This document shows, piece after piece, positions 63,352 to 64,000 of a stretch of DNA of 64,000 nucleotides. Where the stretch lies: positions 66,001 through 130,000 of the forward strand of contig CAUYUJ010009424.1 in the NCBI GenBank assembly GCA_963575745.1, read 5' to 3'. Made by a program: the position numbers and the translations under genes. Numbering within the stretch: position 1 is the stretch's first letter; each line of letters starts with the position of its first letter. The notes beneath the pieces were generated by a model, which saw nothing but the letters and a program-made list of their open reading frames with translations, was not told where the DNA came from and searched no databases. This stretch comes from Prorocentrum cordatum. Lineage: Eukaryota > Sar > Dinophyceae > Prorocentrales > Prorocentraceae.

Positions 63352-64000
63352 GAACACCAAGGTTTGGACGGACTGGGTCAACAGCTCCCTGGCGGTTGGT
63401 GGCGGAGCCGTGTTTAAGTACACCAAAGAACCTGTTGGTTGGGCTCCCGACACCACTGGAGTTTCTGGAGGTCCCGCAGGCCAGGTCGACACCGTCGAAA
63501 GCCTCGTCGAGGACTGGAAACAAATATGGCACGAAGGAGAGCCCAGCCGCCTCACTGCAGAGCACCTTGGAATTCTTCCCCTTGGAGAAGCCCCGCCAGC
63601 CCCCACCCTGGAGCAAGTCAAGGGAGCCCTCAAAAGGTTCAAGAGAAAAACTGCAGTAAGATCTGCCAGGTGGAGCCCCGCAGCGTTGAGGAAGCTCAGT
63701 GACCAGGCCCGCGAGGTGTATGGTAAGTTTCTTTCGCGTATCGAGTCGCATTTGCTGTTTGCAGTGCCGTGCGACGTCTCGTTGCTGGCTTTTCTGAACG
63801 AGCCAGATGGCGGCAACATGCCGACTTGTATCCTCACGACGGCGATCCGTGTCCTTGGGCGTATTCGTCGGCATGAAGCAGCAGCATGGGGGCGCGCACA
63901 TCAACTCAAATGTACTTATGGGTCCAAAGGGCAAAAACTGTGAACGAACGATATGGCAACAAACAACAGCATACGAACCAGCAAGACGAGTGAACGAATC
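63352..64000 (+). pseudogene. LINE reverse transcriptase, N-terminal part, frameshifted, cut by window end
   Basis: The frame reads TKVWTDWVNSSLAVGGGAVF, VESLVEDWKQIWHEGEPSR, then TLEQVKGALKRFKRKTAV, RWSPAALRKLSDQAREVYG and LNEPDGGNMPTCILTTAIR, ending at the TGA at 63941-63943. This is the linker and first fingers of a LINE RT (PDGG in place of the usual KPDGG, then the ILTT strand). A one-base shift in the CAAAAAC run near 63931-63936 restores similarity: CERTIWQQTTAYEPARRVNE runs to the last base. The element therefore continues beyond the window. It is a different LINE from that at 26703-30659. Confidence 0.8.

Overview
The window looks like nuclear DNA of a dinoflagellate (inference). Intact genes are very sparse, host coding sequence appears as isolated exons, and the rest is satellites, microsatellites and decayed retroelements. 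The reverse transcriptases resemble dinoflagellate Copia and LINE types, and the one intact host gene is an FkbM-type methyltransferase with a Cys/Trp-rich N-terminal segment. There are no bacterial-style promoters or operons, and I recognised no rRNA, tRNA or CRISPR.

Layout. 0-1.5 kb: 3' half of a Copia polyprotein (RT-RNase H), cut by the window edge. 1.6-13 kb: low-complexity DNA, including 2.6 kb of degenerate GAT repeat, a 360-380 bp tandem duplication, GGA/GAC tracts and a degenerate GTGTACAC-type minisatellite. 13-16.7 kb: two short terminal-inverted-repeat elements, the first 89/90-bp satellite array, and a likely last exon of a METTL21-like methyltransferase. 17-21 kb: hairpins and microsatellites. 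21.65-22.9 kb: an intact single-exon FkbM methyltransferase gene. 25.6 kb: an exon for the start of a SET domain. 26.7-30.7 kb: a frameshifted LINE (coiled-coil ORF1, endonuclease, RT) flanked on both sides by the same 73-bp minisatellite.

31.8-43.1 kb: about six tandem copies of a 1.1-1.5 kb unit, each with a GAC microsatellite and a GC-rich hairpin core. One copy is interrupted by a large inverted repeat whose arms are 90-bp satellite arrays plus a 400-bp linker. 43.2-57.5 kb: a long minus-strand retroelement with tightly spaced ORFs: Gag-like zinc-finger protein; RNase H, endonuclease, RT, C2H2 fingers and a cytosine-methyltransferase-like domain; then three accessory ORFs. Its downstream side holds repeated modules that can form hairpins. 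57.7-60.3 kb: more copies of the dispersed repeats and a second copy of a MITE-like element. 60.8 and 62.3 kb: two further SET-domain exons that continue in order from the one at 25.6 kb. 63.35 kb to the end: the start of another LINE RT, running off the window.

Two observations stand out: the minus-strand retroelement, with RNase H ahead of the endonuclease and a methyltransferase-like domain behind the RT, and a SET-domain gene that may span at least 37 kb with the retroelements and satellites inside one intron. All similarity statements come from reading motifs; no search was run.
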